The notes beneath the pieces are model-generated. The model made no database searches. It saw only the letters and a program-made list of their open reading frames with translations, and was not told the origin of the DNA. Below, one piece after another: positions 47,695 to 60,720 of a stretch of 64,000 nt of DNA. A program made the position numbers and the translations under genes. Position 1 is the stretch's first letter; each line of letters begins with the position of its first letter. Source of the stretch: Anastatus disparis (Eukaryota > Arthropoda > Insecta > Hymenoptera > Eupelmidae); assembly GCA_017163975.1 (NCBI GenBank), contig JAFFSR010000004.1, forward strand, positions 1,426,001 to 1,490,000, in the 5' to 3' direction.

Positions 47695-50050
47695 ATTGTC
47701 AACACGGAAGATAATAAACAAGAAAGAAAAAAAAAAAAAAAAAAAGATAACGAAGAACACACACGTTTAACAACTTAAACGACCTTCTAAGTAACTAAGC
47801 GTTAGACTTGACCCAGAGTAACCAACCTGGAATGGAGGACGTAATTTTCCCTCAGGCCAATTTTACAGACTCAACTAAAACTCTTTCTCTTTCTCTCTTC
47901 ACTTAACCGTCGAAGTCTCTCTGTGTATTATATTGCTTCAGGCTATAATGTGAGAGCCTGCACGTATGTTTTACCGGTTAACACAGCTGCGTTCACTTAA
48001 TAATATATGGATTGTTCCGCATTATCAACAAATTCAATTTTTTTGTTTTTCTTTCCGTTTTTCTTTTTGTTTTTGTTGTTCGTTTTTTTTATTTTTTCAA
48101 ATCTTTTTCTATGGAATATTGAATGAGAATTTTAAATCGGTTTTATTCTTTGAATAAATAATTACTCAATTTTAATTATGATTTATTTCATTGTAGCCAA
48201 TTAAACAAAAATTTTATTCGAAAAATTTTGATTGGAGGAAATAATGAAATTGAAATATTAATATTACAAAAGCAATATAAAATCTATCACGTATTCCTTT
48301 AAGATTTTATCAAAAATTAAAAATGTAATAATAATTGTGTTCATATAAAAATACTAACTGTAAACTTAATTACTTTATCCGGATATAAATGAATTCCGAC
48401 ATCAATTTACTAAGCTATACGTGCTTAACCTAAACCTTTGGAATCTTCCAAATTTTTATAATTAAATGACTTCTAATTGTTTTGATAAATTTCCATCAAT
48501 TTTGACATTTTACTTTTACTTTAATTTTTCCTCAAGTTCATTTTTCTAAAGCATTTACTCTTTCCTGAATTAAAAATCGTTAACATAAGAAAAAAAATCT
48601 CTTTCAATGCATGAAAAAGTAATTTTTTCTAAATACAATATAATGACTACCTCATCTCACAAATTTTCCTTAAACTTTTACTTATTCCAAAGGAACTTGA
48701 CTATGTAAACATAAGATATCGCATATGTATATGGTATACGCTTGGTTAATGCCCTAAAGGCATACATTGCTGCTTCTCTTAAAGATCGCTATGAATGTTA
48801 GTAGTATGAGAAAACGCGCGCTCGCTTACGCTCGTTCTTGCCTTTAGCTTGTGTTTGCTTCAGGCTCAATATGGAAATAAAGTACTTCCGAGTTTTTACT
48901 AAGGAAATGTATACAGAGGATAAAGCCTTGCCTATTTGACTTTTTTTCAAGGCTGAATAATATTTTTATTTTATTTTCTTTTCGGAAGAAAGTTTTTTTT
49001 ATGGACATTTTTTTGGGAGAGTTTTGTGAAAGTGATTGAGGAAAGGTGTAAAAAATTCATTTATATAGTGTGCGAATCGCTTATAGGCATATAATTTTAT
49101 ATTATATTAACATATTTATTGGATAAAGAAAATAAGATTAGAATCAATTTATTTAAGACAATATTTGACCTATTATTGAATTAATATGAAATGTAATAAA
49201 TTGATATTCTCAGCTTTTTTTAATAGTGACATCCTTTTGATTTGAAATTAAGATTAATTTATCATCATTATCTAATGCTGTTATAAATTATTTTTACAAA
49301 TTAAATAATTTTTTCTATCATAATCAAGTAAATCTATTGTTTTGTAATTCTTTGAAATTTACATTTTTTTTCATTTATAAAATTATTACTATTGCTTAAT
49401 TTTATGCATTGCTCAAAACATTCTTAACATTTTTCTTCAGAGTTAAACAATGATAATTATCTTTAATTATTTAAAGAAAATAACGACGAAAAAAAAGTTA
49501 ACCATTTTAATTGTACGTAACAAGTGTAAAAAAAATAAAAAGAAGAAAAAAAAGAAATAAAATTGACTATAGAAAATTTTCTATCCTACTAAGGACAATA
49601 GCCATGTTTAAATGAGTAAGGATGTGAAAGAAATAATCGTAAAGCAATATTACATCATGCGATTTTCCCGCCCCAAAATAAAACCGTACTAACGCATCGC
49701 AAGAATATAGCTTTTACTATTATAACAGAAAATGCCAAGTGCGTTAACTTCCGGTCATACTAAAGGTACACATACGTGTATATATATATAAAGTTAAAGA
49801 GAGAAGTCTCGGAACTTTACAAGAGATAGCATTTTCATTTACATAACCGTAACCCCCCTGTCTTTAAAAGGTAGGCAGAATAAGGGAGGAGGTGGAGTAT
49901 ATACCCAATTTCTACTCGTATGTTTTAGTTTTATCTTGCACCTGTATATACCTTATGTACCTTCGTTTACTTATAGAGTTACTATAAATTCTACTAGCTC
50001 GTAATGGTCTTCTTTTCGTTTAAACTTTAACGTTATGATGTCAAGTTTAA
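47695..50050. other. Series of small islands
   Basis: A poly(A) run at 47727-47745, CT-rich 47879-47925, GCGCGCTCGCTTACGCTCG at about 48814-48832, and GGGAGGAGGTGGAG at 49884-49897 next to ACCCCCCTG at 49852. AT-rich spacers lie between (48150-48650 and 49060-49600). No ORF of note. Confidence 0.28.
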
Positions 50051-50054
50051 TTCT

Positions 50055-51475
50055 CAAGCGAAAGTTAAAATAATAATGTTTGCTTTCTATTTTGAGGTTT
50101 AAATAATTTTATTAAATTTAGCATTGAATTTAATATTTTATGAAAAGATTATTTAATAAATATAGTCCAAGCAACTTTTGCTTGTAAGCTTATAAGCTAA
50201 ATTTTGTTTTAAAAAGAATTTTATTTTTTTAAACAAGTACTTATTATAGAGTTTCAAAATAAAATATTTTAGCAAATTGTAAAAAGAGATAAGAAACTGT
50301 AACATTTAAAAATTTTTTCAATGAAAATAATTATAAAAATATTTAAATTTATATGTATAATTACATTGTTAAAAATAAAAAAAAATATTATAAATATTTT
50401 TCTAAGCGTAGAGTAATTTATATTAAAAGTACAATTCCATAAGTGGCTATTAATTTTTATATATTTGCAGTATTACGTATTTCTTATATTACGTTTTAGA
50501 ATGTAACTCTCAATTATTGGCAGAATCACATAAAAAATAAGAAGAATATGTCGAAACATCACATGCCAACTATTATATCGTTAAATGTAAAAAATCTTTC
50601 TAAAGTGTTCCAGATTTGTAACTTTAAGCAATCGTAATTACGTATGGAATACTGTGAAAGGTGAGAAAAATAAAAACTACAGAATAATTTTTTTATTTAC
50701 AAGATATGCATATATTTACACATAAAGCGTACAATGTATACACAAAAAAAATACATACATATAGTGCATATGCACGCAATTTTTTTTTAATTATATCCAA
50801 TGAGAGATGTCACTTATCACTCATTGGATACAATACAATTTTCCAGATAATTCTGGACTTTCTTTGTATATTTTATATATAAAATAATAAATTAATAGTA
50901 GAAAATTAAAACACAAGATACACACATACAAGTTCACTTTTTCTTTTATGGCTTAACATGAACAGTCAATGCACATTATAGCGATATCGAACAATTCTTT
51001 CAATGATTTAAATACATTCGGGTATTTTTAATTACATATAAAAATGCAACGCTGACTTGAACATTCATTATATAGGTCTATAACGTGAATAATAATAATA
51101 CTCTGTACAAAATTGATTTAAGTTTAAACAAGTATTGTAAAATAGAATTGCTATTAAAAAAGAAATACCATTTAAACCATTGCTTGATAGCTTCGTATAA
51201 ATCGCCGGTATTATAAACAATATGCAAAAACATACTGAGATTCTCGTTATAAATCAACTTGTAATCTTGACTTTGTATCGGTTTAACGTTACCATTACAA
51301 GTATAATGGTTGAATCTTAAACTACATTCATACGTTACAAATACGGACATTCAATTCTCTCATTCAAACGATCGTGATCATGAATTTTTTGTGCACTAGC
51401 TATTTAGCCGTAAATATTAACAGATTTATAAAAAAAAGGATAAAATATACATTCAAGCTTGCACATAAAAACGAT
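50055..51475. other. AT-rich stretch, possible long 3' UTR of the YGPP gene
   Basis: On the minus strand, the first canonical AATAAA after the YGPP stop codon is at about 50692-50697. It is followed by U/GU-rich sequence. 50700-51350 has TGTATA-type words often seen in 3' UTRs. An ATTAAA at about 52106-52111 would give a much shorter UTR. I cannot tell which is used. Confidence 0.2.
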
Positions 51476-51479
51476 ACGC

Positions 51480-52090
51480 AAGTAAACGACTCTCTCACGA
51501 GAAAGCACTTTAACCCAATGACCTTAATGAGTATTAATTATTAAGTCAAAGTCATAATAAAACTTGGGGAAGTGAACACAAAACATGTTTATCATAAGCT
51601 TTCTTCCTTTCTAACATATCATCTCATCATATCAACAATAAGACGACGAGAATCCATTTATGTTAAGTCATAACTTTTCATGAAATACTCCATATATTTG
51701 CAAATACTTATACATGGGTACCATTTCCCTTAAGCTATGGTATTCGTGTCAAGATCGCGACACGATTTCGCTTCGAGAAACGACCTAAGAGGTCAGCAGC
51801 TACTTTCGTCGAGTCAAAGCCTCTGGCCGAGAAAGGGTCTTCTTCTCTCTTCTCTTTTTTTTCTCCGCCTCCTTCCACCTTCTATATTGCCTGTCGCTGC
51901 TATCTTAAAACTCCTTAATATTTACGGTAGGTTCGTGAGAGTGGAAAGCAATTCCTGCTTAAGAAGATCCTTCTTACTTTCTCTTCGACTCAGCGATTGT
52001 TTTATCAACGAAAAAGCACTAACAAATCAAATTCCTTACGTTTACATTCGACTAATAACATCGATGTTTTGCTTTCCAATTAATTAAACG
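51480..52090. other. GC-richer island 3' of the YGPP gene
   Basis: 51737-51860 is CpG-bearing (AAGATCGCGACACGATTTCGC, CGTCGAGTC) and 51850-51890 CT-rich. The 116-codon + frame over it is Ser/Leu/Arg-rich without a signal peptide or domain. I judge it a chance frame. Confidence 0.3.
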
Positions 52091-52329
52091 ATGCATGGAA
52101 TGATTTTTTTAATACATGCTGAGTATAGTAACAACAACCTGCACAAACATTCTATTCTGAATGGCACTTTCACTGATAATTTAAGCGAAGACTAATAATA
52201 TTGTAATTTGTATCAATTAATAAAGATACATTTTCCAATGATGATAAATGATGTTACGTGTTATAAAGTGTTATTACAATAAATAATATTTTTTTATGAA
52301 ATAAAAATGTCTTCTTCGATAAATTATAA

Positions 52330-55300
52330 TTATTTAGTTGTTTCTTCATTTTCTTTCTCATTTTCAACTTGCTTTTCACTTGTCGACGTTGATCTTGATT
52401 CTTTTGTGCTAAAATATACAGCTACTTTATTGTCTTCAGATGCACTTGAATTTTGATCATTGTTATCATCTGCGGGTGGGCTGGTATCACCTCTCAACTG
52501 TTTAGGTTCTTCAGGATTCGATGAACTTTTACGACTTTCATATTTACTACTGGCAAATGCAGAACTTGCAGCTAGTGCCAAATCACTTGCGTAGTGTTCT
52601 GTGTTTTGGGAATAAGGCAGAGCTTGGATTTGAATTTGTCCACCTTCAGGTTGCTGTTCAATAGCTGCAAGAATGTTTTGCAACAAACCATTTGATAATA
52701 CTTGATCATGTCTAATATTTCCGTCTGAGCCTTCAGTACCTAAACCACCATCTGCTGGCTGAATTTGAAGTGTATAAGTTCCTTGAGAACCTTGAATTTG
52801 GAAGCCATCTCCATCAGCTGTTAAAGTTTGTGCTAATGCCAGAGCTTGGCCACCTTCATCCGATTTAATAAACTGAGTAGCATCAACTTCAGTAGAAGGA
52901 ACTATATTTTTACTTTCAGTACCATATCCTTGAGCTGTTAAAGCAGCTGTCAACTGTTCTACAGAAAGACCTTCTGTGCCATGAAGTGACGAACCTCCTG
53001 ATAATGAATTCTGACTATGACTGGACGTATCCGCGAATTCTCTGGAAGCTGTTTGTTCATGATTAGTCACAGCTGCACCAGCTTGATCAGGTGCTCCGTA
53101 GCTATTGCCTACAGGATTGCCGTAACTATCTTTTAAATCATTATGCTGCTCTGTTTGACTTTGTAATTCTAATTCGTTAACGTGAGGTGGAGTATAAGAT
53201 GAACTTAATGAATTAGATACAGAGCTTATAGCGGGAGCTCCGTAAACAGAACTTGCACCAGTACTTCCTGCATGAGCATTAGAAAAGCTTTGATGGTTTG
53301 ACGTATCAAAATTTAAAGATTGACTACCGCCAAAATTATATTGAAAACTACCTCCATTTTTCTGACAATCACTTGTCGGCGCGCCATAAGTAGGTACAAT
53401 TGAAGTTTCAACACCATGATATAAATTGCCACCTGCACCCAAAGATGAAGCTGGACCAAAGTTTGGTGCTCCATATGTTAAAGAAGGAGCTGGAGTATTA
53501 AAATCGTTGAACGAAAGTGGCGTTCCATAATTTACATTAGGCGCAGCTAAAGCTGTATGGGTACTGAAAGAGTTTGATTTGGCAAATGAATTACTAGAAG
53601 CAAATGAATTCGACGATCCATGGAATGATACAGGATTTTGTAAGGCTGGTAATTGTTGGTCTTGAACTGAAGGTGGGCCATAATTTTTATGTGGTTTTAT
53701 TGGAGGAAGATATTTATTTATATTATTGAATAATCCTGCTGGAACTGAGTCCCTGAATTTCATTGGTGGTCTGCGAGGTGGAGTGAAACCACCGGGAGGA
53801 GGTGGTGGTCCTCTATATCCACGGTTACGGTTTCGATAATGTCCATTGCCTTTGTGAAAACCAGAATTGAACTGATTAAATGATGAAAAACTTCCACCAT
53901 GGCCATGCGATGAAGAAAATCCACTTGAAGGTGGTCCATAAGTATTTGATGGAGGACCGTAATTACCAGATGGGGCAGGTAATTGTTGTAATGATAAATC
54001 ATCTCCTTTAATCGCATGAGAACTATCAAATGCAGGGGCACCATAAGAATCACTTATTTGGCCACCAAAGCTACCATGGAAACTTCCACTGCTGCTTGAA
54101 CCACTACTATGAGCTCCAGCTGTCAAGGCTCCTGGATTTGGTAACAGTTCGAAGCCAACAGTTTTTACTATTGATAATGAATTAGTATTTGGAATACCAT
54201 ACTGTTCACTTGGCTGATGATGGTCAATATTATTAAATGAAGAACTATCTATAGGTGGCTGATTGTTATGCAAAGGTTCAAACTGAGGTAAGGCTGGAGG
54301 TGGTAAACCGTTACCTTCGTGTAATGTTGATTGCGAAACAGATGATTTTAAACTGTGATCTTCTGGATTATTGAGTGGGACTCCATATGAATCACTTGGG
54401 ACATTAGGATCTGAAATAATAGATACTGATCCATGTCCATTGTTTGAACCATGACCACCTCCTATATTAGATCCACCATCACCACCTAATGGAGGTCCGT
54501 ATTGATTTGTTGGAGGACTTAAATTGTTTGCGGGAGGAGGACCATAATCATTCGATGGTAAAGGTGGGCCATAATCGTTAGATGGCGGTGGAGGATTAAA
54601 GTCATTTGATGGTGGGGGACTGAAGTCGTTTGATGGTGGAGGGCCATAGTCATTTGATGGTGGAGCTCTAAAATCATTTGATGGTGGAGCTCTAAAATCG
54701 TTTGATGGTGGAGCTCCGTAATCATTTGATGGTGGAGCTCTATAATCATTTGATGGTGGAGCTCCATAATCATTTGATGGTGGAGCTCCGTAATCATTTG
54801 ATGGTGGAGCTCCGTAATCATTTGATGGTGGAGGAGGAGGAGGTCCATAATTGTCTTGTGGAGGCTGTTGGTTTGGAGCATTCACATGTCCTGCTATTGG
54901 TTGCCAGCCATCGTATTTTATATCTGGTGGAGTTGGTGGTGCTGGAACACCCGGCGGTGGAGGAGGTGGTGGACTGTATAAATCATTTGAAGCTGGCGGC
55001 CCATATTGCTGTTGAGGTGCTGTTTGAATTGGTGGTGGTGGACCATAATCATCTTGAGGTTTTGAAGCAAATGAAACACTAGGTTTTTTTGGTGGTCCGT
55101 AAGATTGAACTGATAATGGAATTGGTGGGCCATGAGCTGGTGGTGGGCCAAATTGAGTTAATGAAGGACCACTGAATTTCGAAGGTGGTCCGTACTCAGG
55201 TTTTGGTGGTCTAAATGATGGTGGTGGTCCAAAGCTAGATTTTGGTGGACCATACTGAGATTTTGGTGGTCCATATTGAGGTTTAGGTGGGCCATATTGA

Positions 55301-55743
55301 GGTTTAGGAGGACCGTATTGAGGTTTTGGAGGTCCATAACTTGATTTTGGCGGAGATGGTGGTCTAAATGATGATAATTTAGGAGGACCATATTGTGGTT
55401 TTGGTTTACTTGGTGGACCATAGGAAAACGATGGTGGTGGTGGCGGCTGTTCAGGTGGTGGAGGATCATAAATTTGTGGTGGTCGATTATCACCAGTTAT
55501 TTCTGGAGGTCCATATACTGGTGCTGGTCCATTATATTTTGGACCTGGAGGGGGACCATAATCATCCGCAGGTGGGCCATAATCATCTGATGGAGGTCCA
55601 TAAGAATTGCTTAATCTATCTTCAGCTGCAACTGAATCTTCCTTTTCCTCTTTATTTGTCGAAGATGACTGAGAACTTGCTTTATTTACTACTGCAGTGA
55701 CTTGTTGATTAACTAAAAAAACGCATAGAAGCGCGATCATCAC
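52330..55743 (-). CDS. Secreted proline-rich YGPP-repeat protein (main exon)
   Basis: One open exon of 1137 codons plus stop, entered through the acceptor TTTGTTTCAG directly before 55743. The first residues, [18 protein letters not shown], form a hydrophobic signal-peptide core. About residues 30-300 are dense in YGPP motifs (over 20 in the protein), including five K[PS]QYGPP units near 133-168. Residues 301-401 hold twelve SND[YF]xxPP octapeptides coded by a 24-bp tandem repeat. Further on come Ser/Gly/Asn-rich YGAP/YGPP segments and a GYRGPPPPP patch (about 640). Around 928-1051 is a non-repetitive Gln/Ala/Gly-rich region ([38 protein letters not shown]) that may fold. The tail is Ser/Glu/Lys-rich. 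Tyr-Pro-Gly repeats behind a signal peptide fit extracellular structural proteins such as low-complexity cuticle or resilin-like proteins. No chitin-binding RR motif is seen, so cuticle is a suggestion only. Out-of-frame ORFs inside come from the repeats. Confidence 0.88.
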   Translation of the reverse strand: MMIALLCVFLVNQQVTAVVNKASSQSSSTNKEEKEDSVAAEDRLSNSYGPPSDDYGPPADDYGPPPGPKYNGPAPVYGPPEITGDNRPPQIYDPPPPEQPPPPPSFSYGPPSKPKPQYGPPKLSSFRPPSPPKSSYGPPKPQYGPPKPQYGPPKPQYGPPKSQYGPPKSSFGPPPSFRPPKPEYGPPSKFSGPSLTQFGPPPAHGPPIPLSVQSYGPPKKPSVSFASKPQDDYGPPPPIQTAPQQQYGPPASNDLYSPPPPPPPGVPAPPTPPDIKYDGWQPIAGHVNAPNQQPPQDNYGPPPPPPSNDYGAPPSNDYGAPPSNDYGAPPSNDYRAPPSNDYGAPPSNDFRAPPSNDFRAPPSNDYGPPPSNDFSPPPSNDFNPPPPSNDYGPPLPSNDYGPPPANNLSPPTNQYGPPLGGDGGSNIGGGHGSNNGHGSVSIISDPNVPSDSYGVPLNNPEDHSLKSSVSQSTLHEGNGLPPPALPQFEPLHNNQPPIDSSSFNNIDHHQPSEQYGIPNTNSLSIVKTVGFELLPNPGALTAGAHSSGSSSSGSFHGSFGGQISDSYGAPAFDSSHAIKGDDLSLQQLPAPSGNYGPPSNTYGPPSSGFSSSHGHGGSFSSFNQFNSGFHKGNGHYRNRNRGYRGPPPPPGGFTPPRRPPMKFRDSVPAGLFNNINKYLPPIKPHKNYGPPSVQDQQLPALQNPVSFHGSSNSFASSNSFAKSNSFSTHTALAAPNVNYGTPLSFNDFNTPAPSLTYGAPNFGPASSLGAGGNLYHGVETSIVPTYGAPTSDCQKNGGSFQYNFGGSQSLNFDTSNHQSFSNAHAGSTGASSVYGAPAISSVSNSLSSSYTPPHVNELELQSQTEQHNDLKDSYGNPVGNSYGAPDQAGAAVTNHEQTASREFADTSSHSQNSLSGGSSLHGTEGLSVEQLTAALTAQGYGTESKNIVPSTEVDATQFIKSDEGGQALALAQTLTADGDGFQIQGSQGTYTLQIQPADGGLGTEGSDGNIRHDQVLSNGLLQNILAAIEQQPEGGQIQIQALPYSQNTEHYASDLALAASSAFASSKYESRKSSSNPEEPKQLRGDTSPPADDNNDQNSSASEDNKVAVYFSTKESRSTSTSEKQVENEKENEETTK
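54541..54835 (-). repeat. 24-bp coding tandem repeat
   Basis: About twelve copies of a 24-bp unit (minus strand GGAGCTCCACCATCAAATGA with small changes) coding SND[YF]xxPP. The central copies at 54660-54830 are nearly identical, which suggests recent expansion or homogenisation. The outer copies have drifted. Confidence 0.88.
55245..55345 (-). repeat. 21-bp coding tandem repeat
   Basis: Five successive units coding K[PS]QYGPP in the YGPP protein. They are less uniform at the DNA level than the 24-bp array. Confidence 0.8.
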
Positions 55744-56289
55744 CTGAAACAAAAATACAATTTTTTATTTAAAATTTGTTTTTACAAAGATAAAAATAAA
55801 GTATCGTAAAATACATTATGAAAAACCAAATTAAAATTCTAGAATATTAAAGTAATAGTTAAGAAAACTCTTATTAGGTCATTGCTTGAAATCTAATATT
55901 TTAGAAGTAAAGATAAAAGTTAGTCAAGTTAAAGCGTGGAAAAATATAACGCAAATCTATTGTTTTAATTGTCAATATTGTTCTCGACACTTCCTTTTTC
56001 CCAAGTTCCTTTCTCTCGAAAATAAATTTTTTCTTTACCCAATTTATTTTTTGTATTTTTTATGTAAAATATAAAATGTGTTGTTTTAATTAATTTGAAA
56101 AACAGGGGCAAAGTATTACACAAAACTGTTTACAAACCACTATTTTAATTTAATAAATTAAAAAACAGAAATGTAAATGCATAAATATATTCATAAGATA
56201 AATACGTTTGAAATATAACAAAACGGAATGAATAGAAAAGCCAAATTAGTGTTTCATATTTAATAAACTCATTATTTAGTAAAAGAGTA

Positions 56290-56535
56290 ATGCGATGTGT
56301 TTCGTTTCTCAATTATACACCGTGCGAATTTATCGGAGGCCGTGAGAAATTATGTCGAGCATGTGCACTAACATATTTGGACATGTAGCAAAAGATGAAA
56401 CGAGTTAGTGTACGTATTAAGCTAAGAAAATTATGTAAACTCGCATTGCGAGCAATGCGTGCACTGCTGCGCTGCTGCGTGTTGCGTTATCCGCAAGACG
56501 CATCACGAGCAACATCGTGGCGCAATGCCAAGCCT
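56290..56535. other. GC-rich patch inside the YGPP first intron
   Basis: Many short GC-rich inverted words (CTCGCATTGCGAGCAATGCG, TTGCGTTATCCGCAAGACGC, GCTGCGCTGCTGCGTG). It stands out from AT-rich neighbours. The 81-codon + frame has no domain. A position in a first intron suits a transcriptional enhancer, which is inference. Confidence 0.3.
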
Positions 56536-56890
56536 AGCTTAAAAAAAAATTGCATTTTAACGAATAGCTTAGTACTACTTTCTGAAAATATAAATTGCCT
56601 CTCTAAAAATAACTGTACACTCTTTTTACTTATGCAATAATTTTTTTTATGATCTCATAAGCATTTCTAGTTTATTTCTAATCGTGGTTTTAATTGAATA
56701 TAAAAAATTTCTATGAAAAATTATTTTTAATGTTCATAGTACTCCTACAACATTTCATATATAATTTAAATGAGTTCACTACTTATTACGAATCATAAAA
56801 TTACATTTTAAAAAAGGTTTTTATTTTTGAAAAACCAAAAATTACGCAATCATGAATAAAAAATTTAAATGCAAAATTAGTTTTATTTAC

Positions 56891-56914
56891 CGCAATGATG
56901 AAAGTAAATATCAT
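56891..56914 (-). CDS. Candidate first coding exon of the YGPP gene
   Basis: ATG followed by seven codons (MIFTFIIA) and the donor GTAAAT. Phase 0 matches the acceptor before 55743, so splicing out 55744-56890 gives [20 protein letters not shown], a strong signal peptide, and a total of 1145 residues. A different or longer first exon, or initiation at the internal ATG at 55740, cannot be excluded. An out-of-frame ATG lies 10 nt upstream. Confidence 0.45.
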
Positions 56915-56999
56915 GAATTGAAATCATAATATCTATTTTTAAACTAAAATTACACTTAAACATACGTTCGTTAAAGAAAAAAAAGCAAGTGCTAAATGT

Positions 57000-57480
57000 A
57001 AATATCCTGAGTGAAAGATCTATCTGTCTAAGAGATACGCATGAATTGGTGATATATGTAATTCATGAAATTCAAATAGAAGAAACTCGACTACGCGTAT
57101 ACATGTCTGAGTGGTAATATGCGAAAAGTGCCGGCTTGTCAACGGTTAGAAAAGAAGAAGATGAAAGAAAGAGAAAAGAGAGTGAGAAAGAGGCAAAAGT
57201 TTCAACGATCAACGAGAGCTCGTGACGACTGTTAGGGAAGTAGTACGATGGCCGCGATGCAAGGCTAACATAATAACCCGCTGAGGTACCTTATACTTTC
57301 TCCTGCGTCGTTGTCGTCTCTCAAATGAGAAATGTGTGAGAGAAAGAGAGAGAGAGATAGAAAAAAAACGAAGAAAAGTGTATATATGATTCTACGTGCG
57401 AATGAATGCATAGACATTCAATCTATCGTCTAGTATGTACAGCAGCATATCTATTGCAAATGAAAATATAAACGTTTCTT
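57000..57480. other. GA island upstream of the YGPP gene
   Basis: GA-rich at 57148-57195 and 57335-57362, with CGTGACGACTG and GATGGCCGCGATGC between. Lying 90-560 bp upstream of the proposed first exon, it could contain the gene's proximal promoter. No clear TATA/initiator pair could be fixed. Confidence 0.35.
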
Positions 57481-57484
57481 TCAT

Positions 57485-59700
57485 TGAAGCTTCATTTATT
57501 TTTCTTTTTACTTCTTTTTTTCTTTACACCATTAAGATTTTTCTTTTCATTGTTCTGAAATTGTCGTTCGATGAAATCAATTTGAAATTAATGGGAAAAT
57601 TATGGTAATGTTTATTGCGCGATTGATTTGATGTTTGATCGCGATGATGATCTGCAATTTTCTCTTACTGAAATAAGTAGCTTGAACAATCGTTTTGTTT
57701 TTTTCTTCTTCTTTTTTTATTATTCGATTGGATTTTAAAAGTTTAATTTTTCGATACAAGAATACTAATGAAATTTTGAATTTCTAATCGTGAGCATTTA
57801 CAAAATTAATTTTTGAGTAAAGTGTTCCTTCTGGGAAAGAGAAAGTTGTATTTCCAATGAAAAGATATTTTTAGAAAAAAATTAAAATTTACAAATAAAT
57901 TATCATCACTTGGAATGAATCAACATTCATAAAAAAGAAAAATAAATTAGTAATCTTAATAATTTAATTATTATTCATAAGTTCCGAGAATAAAAAACAA
58001 CCAATACATAAAAATTTTTATCAACTTTCTCTGGCATCTAAAAAAAAAAAGAAATTATAAAAGTTTTACAGGTTCGGAAACCTTTGCCACCTCATTTATC
58101 AAAGAATAATTCAAAACAATCTTTTGCAAGTCAGTGATAATGTAATCTTTCAGACATGAAGATTTAAATCTGATTTTTTATTCATTTGCTTGAAAATAAA
58201 AAAATAACGATTTATACATTTCGGGCGACTTGCCACCTTATTCTTGTATACTACTACTCATCAAAATCAATAAAAACGTCTCTCTCTCTCTCTCTCTCTT
58301 TCTTTCTCTCTCGAGATTCTGAAGTTCGTTAACGTTTACGATTTTCTTCGCCAGCAGATTTATGATCCATTAATCACAAACCTAAATGATGTTGGGTTCT
58401 CTCTCTTTCCCTCTTTTTTTTCTCTCTCCTTCTTGATGTTTTGATAGATACAACCTTATGATCGTACCTTTTTTTCTTTCTTTCCTTTAACTATAAAAAT
58501 AACTGATCAAATCTTAAAAGCTTTTAAGATGATCGAAATAATCTATTATTATCGTATTGATTAAGGCGAAAGTTTTGATTGTTATCGTTGATAAAAAAAA
58601 AGTTTCTATTACTAAAAAAATTATTTTTTATATTAATCATAATATGGATCTTATTAATTATCTTCTTACGAAACAAAATAAATGATATTGCAATATTAAT
58701 TTGATGTTTATTTGACATTGTTTCCGTTAATTTATTTTCATGCTAAACGCCATTGATTCTTATCTTGTTTTGTTGATTAATGGAATTATAATGAGAATTA
58801 AGTTTTTTTTTAAGTAAGTTTGAACTACGCGTTTTAATATAATTAACTATACAATCAACTTGACAACTAATTGAAGACTACAAAAATTTTGATATCTTTG
58901 TGACGTGTATTTTTCTTTTTCAATAGTTTTGACATTTTAATAAGCTATACATATTAATACACTATAATTTTTGCATATTAGATTTTTTTTCATTTTTAAG
59001 AAACAAATTAATATTTAATAAAATATGTTATTAAAAAGTTTAAATAATAGTATTTTATTTATATTTTTAAATTTGTCATAACTATTTAAATAAATATTTA
59101 AAAAAATAAATTATTTTAATGAAACATAGTAATTTTTTGCATTTACTGTGAGATTTCAAAATCTTATATATTATAAACATTTTCAAAAATGAGAATAACA
59201 ATTATTGTATGCAATAAAGTATTAGTCCTTATGAAAATTGTTAAAAATAGTAATTTATCGTATTACAAAATAATTTTTCTTTTTTAATAATTAACTATTT
59301 TTTTATATGTTAACAATTTTTAGCAATTATTTGCTAATGTAAATTTTTTATTATTTGGAAAATAAAAGTAACAATTATCAATTAGTAACAAATAATTCGA
59401 AACATTAATCTAAAATTAACTGAAATGGGAATTGAACATTCGCTATTTTTCTGTAATTATTTATAAATATTAACTTATTTTTTCTTGTTTGTTTCAGTTT
59501 TCTACGCTTATGATTTGCACTTGAATAAATATTAAAAATAGATAGCTACAAATGAAGCTTAAATGTCAATCCATTATTAAAATCTCCTATAGATCAATCC
59601 AAAAAAAAAAAAAAGAAAAAAAGTTACTGGAATACTTAATTTTGATCTCAAAATAATCCCCATAATAATTAACATCCGGTTTAAAGATTCTATAGAAGTA
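57485..59700. other. AT-rich stretch with CT tract
   Basis: (CT)n at 58279-58320 and CT-rich 58398-58432, otherwise AT-rich. Small Ile/Asn-rich frames at 57577-57759 and 58524-58718 are compositional. Confidence 0.35.
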
Positions 59701-59919
59701 TCAAACTAATTGGGTAGGCGTTTTTGAGGTGTTTCATGGAATACACACATACACATATACAGAAAAAAGTGACTTGAGCTCAATGAGCTTACGAAACATT
59801 ATTCCACAATGCTTTTACGACCGTGGCAATATAATATTGCTCAATCAAGTACGATTATATTGCTTATAGGTTTGTTGGTGCAACTCTTAGCGCCATAAGC
59901 ATGTATATATGTACCACGA

Positions 59920-59923
<4 letters not shown>

Positions 59924-59980
<57 letters not shown>
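59924..59980. repeat. (AT)n microsatellite
   Basis: About 28 AT units, followed by GTCACG. Confidence 0.92.
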
Positions 59981-59983
<3 letters not shown>

Positions 59984-59984
59984 A

Positions 59985-60717
59985 CGTTAAATTTGTGAAG
60001 ATAGCACGTTGGATCGTTTTTGGTGAGATTTTTTTTGGTTAGGAATGATTTTGTTGATTGCTATCCTTATTTATATGGTTTACTGGTTTAGTAGGATAAT
60101 TTTAACGATGAAACGAATGAGGGTTTTGTATGTTTAGTTTATCTAAACAAACTTTTCTATCTTATTTTACAATCACTTTTATAAATTGATATTTTTGCAG
60201 CACAATAAATTTTACATGTATTTGATGAATTTCTTACAAATACAATGTTTCGGATTAAAAACATATAAACATTTTTTAAGTTATGAAGAGATAAAAAAAG
60301 GAAATTATACAATTTAAAAGTTTATTGCTCATTCCCACATGTAAAAAATTACATTGTGTAATAATTTATTTAACAGCCATAAATTATTATTATAAATCTA
60401 TCATAATAATTAAACGCATAATTTTTACGTAGGAAGTAAAGTGCGCCATTTGCATCAAAGCGGTTTCATTAATTTTTCTCTTATTTTTAATGTTAAAAGT
60501 ACAATAAATGTTTTTCTTGCAATGAAAATGACTTCATCTTAAGATGACACGTGCGCATTAAAAGCTTTCTTAATTAGGACGTTGCCCATTCTGAGAATAC
60601 GTTAATTACGATTAATTAACATATGATTAAACGTGTAAATTATAAAAAAAAGTTTAGACTAATACGTGTAAAACATTGAAATAACAAAATTATTGTTATT
60701 ATGGTTTTAAAATCATC
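59985..60717. other. AT-rich spacer
   Basis: Nothing supported. Confidence 0.4.
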
Positions 60718-60720
60718 TAA

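Noticed and set aside
51737..52087. 116-codon + strand ORF
   Set aside because: Ser/Leu/Arg-rich frame across a CT/CpG island, no recognisable content, in the 3' flank of a minus-strand gene.
54519..55700. Several His/Met/Leu-rich or Trp/Val-rich ORFs in other frames of the YGPP exon
   Set aside because: Shadows of the repeat-bearing coding exon; only the 1137-codon frame has a signal peptide and consistent Pro/Tyr/Gly composition.
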